From Clostridiaceae bacterium (lineage in GTDB: Bacteria > Bacillota > Clostridia > Saccharofermentanales > DTU023), in the NCBI GenBank assembly GCA_012518845.1, contig JAAYRJ010000229.1:1-42837 (forward strand): a stretch of 42,837 bases of DNA. The letters run 5' to 3'. Under the pieces are notes generated by a model that searched no databases, had not been told where the DNA came from, and saw nothing but the letters and a program-made list of their open reading frames with translations. A program made the position numbers and the translations under genes. The number at the start of each line of letters is the position of its first letter. Positions within the stretch are counted from its first letter, which is position 1. Of this stretch, positions 35,358-42,837 are shown one piece after another.

Positions 35358-36161
35358 ATGTACTTAGAAAAGAAAGATATTAAACCTGGTTACAATGAGT
35401 TTTTAAACTTAGATGTTAATAAGGGCGAAAATAGTTTAATGGATGTTGGACTTCTAATTTTGGAGCCAGGTCAATCTTATCGCTTTTCCGAAAAAGACAA
35501 AGAGGTATCCTGGGTCTTAATGAAGGGAAAAGGTAAAGCTGTAGTCGATGGTAAAGAATATGACATAGATCGTCCAGATCCATTTCGTTATGTCGGCTAT
35601 TGTCTTTTAATGTCTAAAGGATCTGAGTGCGAAATTACGGCTGAAGAATACAGCGAATTCTACGTTCAAATGACCTATAATGATAAAACTTTTGAACCAC
35701 ATATGTATTCTGCTGAGGATACACATACTTGGCAACGTGGTACTGGTGGAGTCTTGGATGGAACGATGAGACGTGATGTTCGTACTTATTATGATTATGA
35801 ATCCCGACCTGATTCCAATATGGTTCTAGGCGAGGTTGTTAGTCCAGGTGGCAATTGGTCATCATATCCACCACACCATCATCCACAACCAGAAGTTTAT
35901 TTCTATTTCTTTGAAGATGAGCGTGGTTTTGGAGCTGGTTGGGCAGAAAATGAGGTACATGAACTTGGAAATCATGGTTGCCTTGTTGTGGCTGATGACA
36001 CTAATCATCAACAAGTTGTAGCTCCTGGCTATCCTTGCTGTTATATCTGGGGTATTCGTCATTTAGATGGTAATCCTTGGGAAAAAACAAGAATTGATGA
36101 CGAAACACATGAATGGCTATTGGATGATCCAGAATACTGGCAGCCAGCAGCAGAAGAATAA
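35358..36161 (+). CDS. iolB: 5-deoxy-glucuronate isomerase IolB
   Basis: This 267-residue bicupin isomerises 5-deoxy-D-glucuronate to 5-dehydro-2-deoxy-D-gluconate. The metal-site motif YPPHHHPQPEVYFY (His173, His175, Glu179) and a later DDTNHQQVVAPGYP are characteristic, as is the closing GNPWEKTRIDDETHEWL. Length is normal. AGAAAGG precedes the ATG. It follows the PGK homologue by 79 bases and precedes iolD by 55. Its product is the expected branch point: elsewhere IolC phosphorylates it, but no iolC is present here. Confidence 0.93.
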   Translation: MYLEKKDIKPGYNEFLNLDVNKGENSLMDVGLLILEPGQSYRFSEKDKEVSWVLMKGKGKAVVDGKEYDIDRPDPFRYVGYCLLMSKGSECEITAEEYSEFYVQMTYNDKTFEPHMYSAEDTHTWQRGTGGVLDGTMRRDVRTYYDYESRPDSNMVLGEVVSPGGNWSSYPPHHHPQPEVYFYFFEDERGFGAGWAENEVHELGNHGCLVVADDTNHQQVVAPGYPCCYIWGIRHLDGNPWEKTRIDDETHEWLLDDPEYWQPAAEE

Positions 36162-36216
36162 TTAAACAGGCTGGTAATAGCTTTATCGGCCTTAAAAATA
36201 AATTAAAGGGGCATTT

Positions 36217-38076
36217 ATGACAAAAAGAATTCGTTTAACTATGGCTCAAGCTATTGTCAAATTCCTAGACAATCAATATATTGAGCAAGATGGCATTGAA
36301 AATAAATTTGTGAACGGTATGTTTGCTATTTTTGGGCATGGTTGTGTAACAGGAATTGGTGAGGCTCTTGAAAACATGGATCATAATCTTACCTTTTATC
36401 AAGGTAAGAATGAACAAGGAATGGCTTTAGCCGCAATGGCATATTCTAAGCAAAAAGATCGTAAAGAAATCATTCCATGTGTATCTTCTATTGGTCCTGG
36501 TGCTACTAATATGGTAACTGCAGCGGCGTGCGCAACAGCAAATAGAATTCCATTATTAGTTCTACCTGGTGATACTTTTGCAACACGTCAACCCGATCCT
36601 GTTTTACAACAAGCTGAGATCTTTTCTAGCGTTGGTACAACAGTTAATGACAGTTTTAAAGCAGTTTGTCGCTATTTTGATCGTTGTGATCGACCTGAAC
36701 AAGTTATGTCAGCTCTCATTAATGCCATGCGTGTTCTCACCGATCCAGCAGATACAGGTGCCGTAGGTATTGCTATGCCGCAAGACGTTGAGGCAGAAGC
36801 GTATGACTACCCAGAGTATTTCTTTAAGAAGCGTGTTTGGCATCTCGATCGTCGACCAATTACACAAAATCAAATTGATCGTACAATGGAAATTCTTAAA
36901 GAATCGAAACGTCCACTTGCAATTGTTGGTGGCGGAGTAAGATATTCAGCTGCTGAAAAAGAGTTGATAGAATTTGCTGAAAAAGCAAATATACCTTTTG
37001 GAGAAACACAAGCTGGTAAAGGAATCATTCCCTGGGATCATAAACTAAATCTAGGAGGAATTGGTGTTACTGGTACTTTAGCAGCTAACAGAATTGCTAA
37101 AGAAGCAGATCTCGTGATTGGTATAGGAACCCGTTTTACAGACTTTACAACTTCATCGAAATGGTTATTCCAAAATCCAGATGTAAAATTCATTTCCTTA
37201 AATATTTGTGCTTTTGATGCCTTTAAAATGGATGCAGAGGGTATAATTTGTGATGCCAAAGAAGGGCTCAAAGGTTTAACCGAAAATCTTGGTGATTATA
37301 AATCTGAATATACGGTAGAAATAGAAGAAAATAAAAACAACTGGAATAAGATTGTTGATGAAGCGTATACAGAAGAGCTAGAAGAAGGTTTTTCACAGAA
37401 AAAAGCAGTTGGTATTATCAACAAATTTGCTAAAGAACAAGATGTTGTAGTCTGCGCAGCTGGTAGTTTACCAGGGGACTTACAACGTTATTGGAGACCT
37501 GGCGATAGCCGTTCATATCATGTTGAATACGGATTTAGTAATATGGGATATGACTTAAATGGTGCGCTTGGTGTAAAGATGGCTCAACCTGAATCTGAAG
37601 TCTTTGCGATGGTCGGTGATGGTGGCTACTTAATGTTAAACTCCGAAGTCTACACAATGGTTCAAGATTATCAAAAAGTCAATATTATGCTCTTTGATAA
37701 TAGTGGCTGGGGTTGTATTGAAGATTTGCAAAATAGCCATGGTGGTAATAGTTATGGTACCCAGTTTACATCACGTGCTGCTGATGGTACTTTAACAGCG
37801 CCTCCTTTACCAATTGATTTTGCGATGAATGCTAAATCTTTAGGTTGTGCTGCATATACCTGTCGCAATGCGGAAGAACTAAAAGAAGCCCTTGAAGACT
37901 CTAAACAATATACAGATCGTCCTGTATTATTCGATATTAAAGTTGCTCCTGGCTCTATGAGTCCTGGTTATGAGTCATGGTGGCGTGTTGGTGTTGCGGA
38001 AGTTTCGGAAAATCCAGATGTCGAAAAATCTTATGAAGCTTTGGTTAAAGAAATTGCCAAAACGAGAGATTATTAA
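36217..38076 (+). CDS. iolD: Trihydroxycyclohexane-1,2-dione hydrolase IolD
   Basis: This 619-residue thiamin-diphosphate enzyme opens the ring of 3D-trihydroxycyclohexane-1,2-dione to give 5-deoxy-D-glucuronate. It has the three-domain form of the family: the N-terminal catalytic Glu66 (QGKNEQGMA), a central domain with GGGVRYSAAEKE, and a C-terminal cofactor domain with GDGGYLMLNSE (~467) and DNSGWGCIEDLQ. The IolD-specific opening IRLTMAQAIVKFLDNQY is clear. AAAGGGG precedes the ATG. It lies directly upstream of the transketolase pair, another thiamin-diphosphate enzyme. Confidence 0.94.
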   Translation: MTKRIRLTMAQAIVKFLDNQYIEQDGIENKFVNGMFAIFGHGCVTGIGEALENMDHNLTFYQGKNEQGMALAAMAYSKQKDRKEIIPCVSSIGPGATNMVTAAACATANRIPLLVLPGDTFATRQPDPVLQQAEIFSSVGTTVNDSFKAVCRYFDRCDRPEQVMSALINAMRVLTDPADTGAVGIAMPQDVEAEAYDYPEYFFKKRVWHLDRRPITQNQIDRTMEILKESKRPLAIVGGGVRYSAAEKELIEFAEKANIPFGETQAGKGIIPWDHKLNLGGIGVTGTLAANRIAKEADLVIGIGTRFTDFTTSSKWLFQNPDVKFISLNICAFDAFKMDAEGIICDAKEGLKGLTENLGDYKSEYTVEIEENKNNWNKIVDEAYTEELEEGFSQKKAVGIINKFAKEQDVVVCAAGSLPGDLQRYWRPGDSRSYHVEYGFSNMGYDLNGALGVKMAQPESEVFAMVGDGGYLMLNSEVYTMVQDYQKVNIMLFDNSGWGCIEDLQNSHGGNSYGTQFTSRAADGTLTAPPLPIDFAMNAKSLGCAAYTCRNAEELKEALEDSKQYTDRPVLFDIKVAPGSMSPGYESWWRVGVAEVSENPDVEKSYEALVKEIAKTRDY

Positions 38077-38130
38077 AATAGATGACAAGTGGGTAGTATA
38101 TAAGAGACTAAAGAATTAATGGAGATAATT

Positions 38131-38961
38131 ATGGATGAAAAATTGAAAACAGATTTGCAAAGATTTGCTACACAAATAAGAATTGAGACAATCAAAGAAA
38201 TTGGTACTCTTGGAGTTGGACATATAGGTGGATCCTTATCAATTGTAGAAGCGTTAGCTGTTTTATACGGTGAAGTAATGCACATTGATCCAGAAAACCC
38301 AAAGATGGAAGAGCGTGATTGGCTGATTTGTTCTAAAGGTCATGCAGGTCCAGCAGTTTATGCTGCATTGGCCCTAAAAGGTTATTTCCCTATGGAAATG
38401 CTAGAGACGCTAAATCAACCAGGCACAAATTTACCTAGTCACTGCGATATGAACCGTACACCTGGAGTAGATATGACAACAGGTTCTTTAGGTCAAGGCG
38501 CAAGTTCTGCAGTCGGTATCGCTATAGGTAACCGTCTTAAAGGCTTAGACAATTATACATACTTAATTGTTGGTGATGGTGAAAGTCAAGAAGGACAAGT
38601 CTGGGAAGTAGCATTATATGCTGGGCAGAAAAAGCTTAATAATTTGATTGCTTTCATGGATTACAATGATATGCAAATAGACGGAAATGTTAGCGACATC
38701 AATACTTTAGGTGATGCTGGTAAAAAGTTTGAAGAGTTTGGTTGGTATTCACAAACAATTGACGGTCATGATGTTGAAGCTATTTATGAAGCGATTCAAA
38801 ATGCTAAGGCACAATCTGACAAGCCTTCAATGATTGTTCTCAATACAATTAAGGGTAAAGGTGCTTCATTCTGTGAAGGTCTAGTATCCTCTCATAGTAT
38901 GAATGTTACTGAAGACCAAGTAAAAGAAGCAGTTGAAGCGCTTGAAGCAGAGTTAGAATAG
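38131..38961 (+). CDS. Transketolase, N-terminal subunit
   Basis: A 276-residue subunit of a split transketolase carrying the thiamin-diphosphate binding half: GHIGGSLSIVEALAVLYG, CSKGHAGPAVYAAL, TGSLGQGASSAVGIA and GDGESQEGQVWE (from ~148). I chose ATG 38131, five bases after GGAGA, over ATG 38119. The C-terminal subunit starts 13 bases after its stop. Transketolase moves a two-carbon ketol unit from a D-threo ketose to an aldose. Directly after iolB/iolD, its likely ketol donor here is 5-dehydro-2-deoxy-D-gluconate (inference); a pentose-phosphate role is the ordinary alternative. Confidence 0.92.
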   Translation: MDEKLKTDLQRFATQIRIETIKEIGTLGVGHIGGSLSIVEALAVLYGEVMHIDPENPKMEERDWLICSKGHAGPAVYAALALKGYFPMEMLETLNQPGTNLPSHCDMNRTPGVDMTTGSLGQGASSAVGIAIGNRLKGLDNYTYLIVGDGESQEGQVWEVALYAGQKKLNNLIAFMDYNDMQIDGNVSDINTLGDAGKKFEEFGWYSQTIDGHDVEAIYEAIQNAKAQSDKPSMIVLNTIKGKGASFCEGLVSSHSMNVTEDQVKEAVEALEAELE

Positions 38962-38974
38962 GTAGGAGAGTAAA

Positions 38975-39946
38975 ATGACAGTTAAATTAGCTGATTATAG
39001 AATAGATGATACAACAGAAATGCGGGCAGCATACTGTGAAACATTGATGGATCTTGCAGCAGAAGATTCACGAATCGTTGAGCTTGATGCTGACTTGCGT
39101 GGCGCTGCAGGTATGAATGCCTTTGCAGAAAAATTTCCTGATAGAGCGTTTAACGTTGGTGTACAGGAAGCAAATATGATGGGTGTTGCGGCTGGTTTAT
39201 CAGCAACTGGATATATTCCTTTTGCAAATACTTTTGCTCCTTTTGCAACACGTCGTGCCTGTGATCAAATATTTATGTCCTGTGCTTATGCCAAACAAAA
39301 TGTCAAAGTAGTAGGGCTTGATCCAGGGGTCACAGCAGCTTTAAATGGTGGTACACACATGCCATTTGAAGACATTGCGATAATGCGTGCTTTCCCAGAG
39401 GTAACAGTAGTTGAGCCAGCAGATTCTATGGCAACTAGAGATGTTATAAAACTAGCTAAAGAAAATGATGGTGTATGGTATATTCGTTTAGGTAGAAAAA
39501 CCTTCCCTGCAGTATATCAAGAAAGTCCAAAGATCGAATACGGTAAAGTAATTACAGTTCGTGAAGGTACAGATGTAACCTTGATTGCTTCTGGAATTAT
39601 GGTTGCTGAAGCGCTTAAAGCTGCAGATGAACTAGAGAAAGAAAACATTTCAGCAAGAGTTCTCGATTCACTGTTCATTAAACCATTGGACGAAGAAGCT
39701 ATCTCTAAAGCAATTGACGAAACTGGTGCCCTTGTAACCTGTGAAAACCATAATGTAATTAATGGTTTAGGAAGTGCAGTTGCAGATTTCCTAGCAACAG
39801 AAAAATATGCTCCTTTAGAAAAAGTTGGTGTACAAGATGAGTTTGGTGAAGTTGGTCCAGTTGATTACCTAAAAGAGAGATTTGACTTAACCGCAGATGT
39901 TATCGTTCAAAAAGCTAAAAAAGCTATTGCTAGAAAAAATAGCTAA
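38975..39946 (+). CDS. Transketolase, C-terminal subunit
   Basis: This 323-residue partner of the preceding subunit holds the pyrimidine-binding and C-terminal domains: the catalytic-Glu segment FNVGVQEANMMGVAAGLSA, FANTFAPFATRRACDQI, THMPFEDIAIMRAFP and YIRLGRKTFP. The C-terminal domain carries ITVREGTDVTLIASGIMV and ARVLDSLFIKPLDEEAI. GTAGGAG precedes the ATG. It is the last gene of the operon and is followed by a terminator. Split transketolases are common in Bacillota and archaea, so the split itself is not unusual. Confidence 0.92.
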   Translation: MTVKLADYRIDDTTEMRAAYCETLMDLAAEDSRIVELDADLRGAAGMNAFAEKFPDRAFNVGVQEANMMGVAAGLSATGYIPFANTFAPFATRRACDQIFMSCAYAKQNVKVVGLDPGVTAALNGGTHMPFEDIAIMRAFPEVTVVEPADSMATRDVIKLAKENDGVWYIRLGRKTFPAVYQESPKIEYGKVITVREGTDVTLIASGIMVAEALKAADELEKENISARVLDSLFIKPLDEEAISKAIDETGALVTCENHNVINGLGSAVADFLATEKYAPLEKVGVQDEFGEVGPVDYLKERFDLTADVIVQKAKKAIARKNS

Positions 39947-40001
39947 TTATTATTGCTGACAGTTAATAAAAACTCTAATAGAGTTTAATTAACAATATAA
40001 T

Positions 40002-40066
40002 ATCTCTTTGTTCTCTTGATAAAATTTTTTATAGATGAGAAAATCATTAGAACAAAGGGATTTTTA
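40002..40066 (+). terminator. Terminator of the long inositol operon
   Basis: ATCTCTTTGTTCT (40002-40014) pairs with AGAACAAAGGGAT (40049-40061) with one G-U pair; TTTTT follows. The loop is long and can fold further. A small AAACTC/GAGTTT hairpin (39970-39986) precedes it. Confidence 0.7.
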
Positions 40067-40116
40067 TATACATTTTTAGAAACCTACTATTTTGAATATC
40101 TTCAAAGGAATATTTT

Positions 40117-41292
40117 ATGGAAAATAAGATTTTTAACCTAGGTGTTATTGGTTTAGGCGATATAAGTGGAGTGTATATTTCTAATTTAAAGAAATATCCA
40201 ATTGTGAAGGTGCTTGCTTGTTCAGCTAGAAGCCTTGAAAAAGCAGAGAAAGTAGCTAAAAAATATGATATTCCAAGACCTTATGCGACCACAGAAGAGC
40301 TCTTGGTCGATTCAGATATAGATATTATTTTGAATTTGACTTTGCCTGAAGTTCACGCGGAAATTACAACGAGTGCTCTTAAAGCAGGTAAACATGTTTA
40401 TTCAGAAAAACCACTCGCAATGAACATCAAAGAAGCAAATGAGATTATGGCTTTAGCTAAAGAAAAAGGTTTGATGGTAGGTTGTGCTCCAGACACATTT
40501 CTTGGTGGACGTTTACAAGCATGTCGAGGATTAATTGATCAAGGAAAAATTGGTAAAATAACGGGTGCAAGTGCTTTTTTTGTTAGTCATGGTCATGAAA
40601 TGCATCATCCCAATCCAGATTATTTTTATCAAAATGGAGCAGGTCCTTTATTTGATATGGGTCCTTATTATCTAACAGCACTATTATCTTTAATTGGTCC
40701 TGTAACACAAGTTTCTGGAATGACAAATAGAGCTTCAGCTCAGCGTGTTATAGAAAGTGTTCCGCGCAAAGGCGAGATAATTCCAGTTGAGGTAGACACG
40801 CATATTAGTGCAAATTTGCAGTTTGAAAACGGTGCGATAGGAACCCTATTAACAAGTTTTGATGTTTGGGATTCAGAGTTACCTCGAATCGAAATATATG
40901 GTACAGAAGGGACCATTTGTATCAAAGATGTTGATTCTTTAGCAGGACCAAATTTATTTGGCGGTGATGTTTGGTTCAAAAGCAAAGAAGATTATCGTTG
41001 GATAAGTAATCCCAGGCCTGAAATTCTAAAACCTTGGATAGTTGTTGAACATGAACATCCATTTAATGAAACTAGTCATGCAAAAAATAGCCGTGGAATT
41101 GGTTTAGTTGATTTAGTTTATGCTATTAGAGATCAAAGGCCAGCAAGAACTTCTGCAGAGATGGCTTATCATGCATTAGAAATTATGGAGAGTATACTCA
41201 ATTCTGCAAAACAGCAATCTTTTATCAAGATTAATAGTAGCTTTGATTTGCCACAGCCATTGCCTGTAGATTTTCCTACATCTGAAGGATGA
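40117..41292 (+). CDS. Gfo/Idh/MocA family oxidoreductase
   Basis: A 391-residue NAD(P)-dependent oxidoreductase, longer than IolG proteins. The Rossmann motif is GLGDISGVYI; the active-site Lys lies in YSEKPLAM. The C-terminal domain has GPLFDMGPYYLTALLSLIGP, where Asp is kept but the IHDFD of IolG is replaced, so it is not an IolG. AAAGGA precedes the start. It lies after the operon terminator and before an AraC regulator, so it forms a separate unit. Proteins of this type often act on sugars or glycosides; the substrate is unknown. Confidence 0.85.
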   Translation: MENKIFNLGVIGLGDISGVYISNLKKYPIVKVLACSARSLEKAEKVAKKYDIPRPYATTEELLVDSDIDIILNLTLPEVHAEITTSALKAGKHVYSEKPLAMNIKEANEIMALAKEKGLMVGCAPDTFLGGRLQACRGLIDQGKIGKITGASAFFVSHGHEMHHPNPDYFYQNGAGPLFDMGPYYLTALLSLIGPVTQVSGMTNRASAQRVIESVPRKGEIIPVEVDTHISANLQFENGAIGTLLTSFDVWDSELPRIEIYGTEGTICIKDVDSLAGPNLFGGDVWFKSKEDYRWISNPRPEILKPWIVVEHEHPFNETSHAKNSRGIGLVDLVYAIRDQRPARTSAEMAYHALEIMESILNSAKQQSFIKINSSFDLPQPLPVDFPTSEG

Positions 41293-41326
41293 TTATTCTA
41301 TATGAGATGCGGAATGCTGGTGAATT

Positions 41327-41344
41327 GTGTATGAAGTCATACAC
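41327..41344. promoter_or_regulatory. Palindrome upstream of the AraC gene
   Basis: GTGTATGA and TCATACAC form a perfect 8-bp inverted repeat separated by two bases. It lies about 40 bases upstream of TATAAT (41386-41391, weak -35) and 100 bases before the AraC start. It could be a regulator site or a short terminator stem for the preceding gene. Confidence 0.4.
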
Positions 41345-41428
41345 TATAAAAAATAAAGTTTTTATGAATCATCTAACTGCAAGAATATAATAATTTTCTT
41401 ATTCATTATGATATTTGAGGGGCAAATT

Positions 41429-42337
41429 ATGCACGAAGAATATGAACTCATTCAATATCCATTGATCTCATACTTAAACGTGTTTATTAATCGAATTGTG
41501 TATCGTAGACCTCATAGGCATGACGAATTTGAATTTTGTTTATGCCTTGCTGGTGAATCACGATGGTTAATATTTGGACAACCTTACCAAATAAATTCAG
41601 GAGATTTTCTTATTCTTAATCCAAGCGAATTGCATGAAATTCGTGGTGAAGAGTTAGGATCAACATTTCTTTTTGTTCAATTTTCTTCTTTGCTGTTTTC
41701 AACAAGCTTTCCAGAGATAAAAAATTTAATTTTTGATCAAAATATTATTGAAGATAATAAAACACATTTAAATTCAAGTTTACTTGAATTTGCAAAACAA
41801 TATTTCATGTCATCTCAAGACAAACCAGCACTAACTGTTATGAGTCAATTTCTTGATTTGTTTGATAAAATTCTTGAAGCCGTACCTCATCATTATATGA
41901 ATTCCAAAGAGCAAAATAGTTATGATTTCAGAATGGGACGTATTCGTAGGTTAGTTGATTTTATTGAAAAAAACTATAAACAGAATATAACATTAAAAAG
42001 TTTTGCAGAGCAGGAAAATCTTTCACTTTCGTATGCTTCACGTTTTATCAGGGAAAACCTTAATATGAGCTTTCAAGATTATGTTAGGGAACTACGTTTT
42101 AATGAGGCGAAAAAATTGCTACGCAATACTGACATAAGTATTAGTGAGATTAGTTTTGAGGCAGGGTTTTCTGATCCAAGATATTTAAATGAAATTTTCG
42201 AAAAAAATCTCAATATGAAACCTAGCGAATATCGTAATCAAAATTTTTTCTCAAAAGAATCAACAAATAAGCTAGATTATGTAAATGATGAACATATTTT
42301 TACTAGAGAAGAAAGTATTAACTTACTAACAAGTTAA
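41429..42337 (+). CDS. AraC-family transcriptional regulator
   Basis: This 302-residue regulator has an N-terminal cupin sensor (VYRRPHRHDEFEFCLCLAGE, INSGDFLILNPSELHEI) and a C-terminal AraC double helix-turn-helix (ITLKSFAEQENLSLSYASRF; ISEISFEAGFSDPRYLNEIF). The start is ATG 41429, six bases after GAGGGG; an in-frame ATG seven codons upstream has no binding site. It follows the 40117 oxidoreductase gene on the same strand and may control it. The sugar ligand is unknown. Confidence 0.9.
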   Translation: MHEEYELIQYPLISYLNVFINRIVYRRPHRHDEFEFCLCLAGESRWLIFGQPYQINSGDFLILNPSELHEIRGEELGSTFLFVQFSSLLFSTSFPEIKNLIFDQNIIEDNKTHLNSSLLEFAKQYFMSSQDKPALTVMSQFLDLFDKILEAVPHHYMNSKEQNSYDFRMGRIRRLVDFIEKNYKQNITLKSFAEQENLSLSYASRFIRENLNMSFQDYVRELRFNEAKKLLRNTDISISEISFEAGFSDPRYLNEIFEKNLNMKPSEYRNQNFFSKESTNKLDYVNDEHIFTREESINLLTS

Positions 42338-42837
42338 ACTAGTTCTCTATTTCATTAATTCATAAAAATTTATCATTTTAAGAGTTATAGGCATTCTGCC
42401 TAAAAAGAGACAGCGATTTCAGTGCAAATTAACGAAAATGTTTTTTGGTTCAAAGAAGTCGCATCTTGATGCAAAAGAAATCATTAACATTATAAAATTT
42501 TGCGGCATACTATAAATGCTTTAATTTATAGAAATTGTCTAAAAAAGTGTTAAGTAATGGCTTTTTTTATTGTAGTTTATGTCTTTTTGAAGAAATGAGA
42601 AAGAAATTTTCAAATTTTAAAAAAGTAAAATTCTACACATAATGACAAGTTTATCTATAAATAAAAAGTATTAATAAATACGCCGTTCTCATTACGATAA
42701 ACGGCGAATACAGGCTCTGTTAACTAAAGATGAATGAAAAAGAGATCTGAAATGCAAACTGGCAGAAGAAATTAAAATAAAAAATTAATTTCAAAGCAAA
42801 GTTTCATCAAAGATCAAGGTAACAGAAAAAAGAAATA
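42338..42837. other. Gene-free AT-rich right end
   Basis: About 500 bases without a supportable gene. Small hairpins are visible: TAGGCA/TGCCTA (42388-42402), CTATAAAT/ATTTATAG near 42510-42531, and a GC-rich CGCCGTT/AACGGCG (42681-42687/42700-42706). The last is followed by GGCTCTGTTAAC, which loosely resembles an insertion-sequence end. I cannot confirm any element. Confidence 0.5.

Noticed and set aside
1-42837. tRNA, rRNA or CRISPR features
   Set aside because: I saw no cloverleaf-like segment, rRNA core motif or regularly spaced repeat array.

Overview
The window is AT-rich DNA (roughly one third G+C by eye) with strong purine-rich ribosome binding sites, Bacillota-type regulators (LacI, AraC, a YesMN-like two-component pair, a YesL/DUF624 membrane protein), an MsmX-type shared transporter ATPase and a split transketolase. 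This points to a low-GC, probably fermentative member of the Bacillota; I cannot name the genus. I see no tRNA, rRNA, CRISPR array or intact mobile element.

Layout. (1) 1-1100: the 5' stub of a PTS ascorbate-type IIC gene runs into a ribokinase-family gene. (2) 1144-2709, minus strand: a LacI regulator followed by a YjbQ/UPF0047 protein. (3) 3024-10709, plus strand: a CUT2 sugar/cyclitol ABC transporter (ATPase, permease, lipoprotein), then a hydroxypyruvate-isomerase-like TIM-barrel protein, IolE and two IolG-type dehydrogenases. This is a set for inositol uptake and its first steps. (4) 11325-21806: an alpha-L-fucosidase (GH29) with a CUT1 ABC transporter on the minus strand, a YesM/YesN-like two-component system on the plus strand, a YesL-like protein and an MsmX-like ATPase. 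This is a fucoside/oligosaccharide locus. (5) 21926-28259: a Gfo/Idh dehydrogenase divergent from a second CUT2 transporter, then a LacI regulator. (6) 29307-39946: one long plus-strand operon of iolG, iolE, a dead lacI copy, a LarA-family racemase, archaeal-type GAPDH, archaeal-type PGK, iolB, iolD and the two transketolase halves. (7) 40117-42337: another Gfo/Idh oxidoreductase and an AraC regulator.

The most interesting part is region 6. IolG, IolE, IolD and IolB should take myo-inositol to 5-dehydro-2-deoxy-D-gluconate (DKG). The usual next genes, iolC (kinase), iolJ (aldolase) and iolA (dehydrogenase), are absent. Transketolase, a GAPDH homologue, a PGK homologue and a LarA racemase sit there instead. 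DKG has the same D-threo ketose head as xylulose 5-phosphate, with a carboxylate in place of the phosphate. I infer this route: transketolase moves C5-C6 of DKG to an aldose phosphate and leaves D-malate semialdehyde, a carboxylate analogue of glyceraldehyde 3-phosphate. The GAPDH homologue then makes an acyl phosphate, the PGK homologue makes ATP and D-malate, and the LarA protein converts D-malate to L-malate. The PGK homologue has Asp where canonical PGKs carry the substrate-binding Arg of the SHLGRP motif, which fits a changed substrate. This is inference from gene content, stereochemistry and one motif, not a demonstrated pathway.

Region 5/6 also carries traces of an old duplication. A decayed 5' end of an iolG gene lies just before the intact lacI, and a decayed copy of that lacI lies just after the intact iolG-iolE pair. 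A motif close to TTGCAAACGATT occurs four times near the promoters of this region and is a likely operator.
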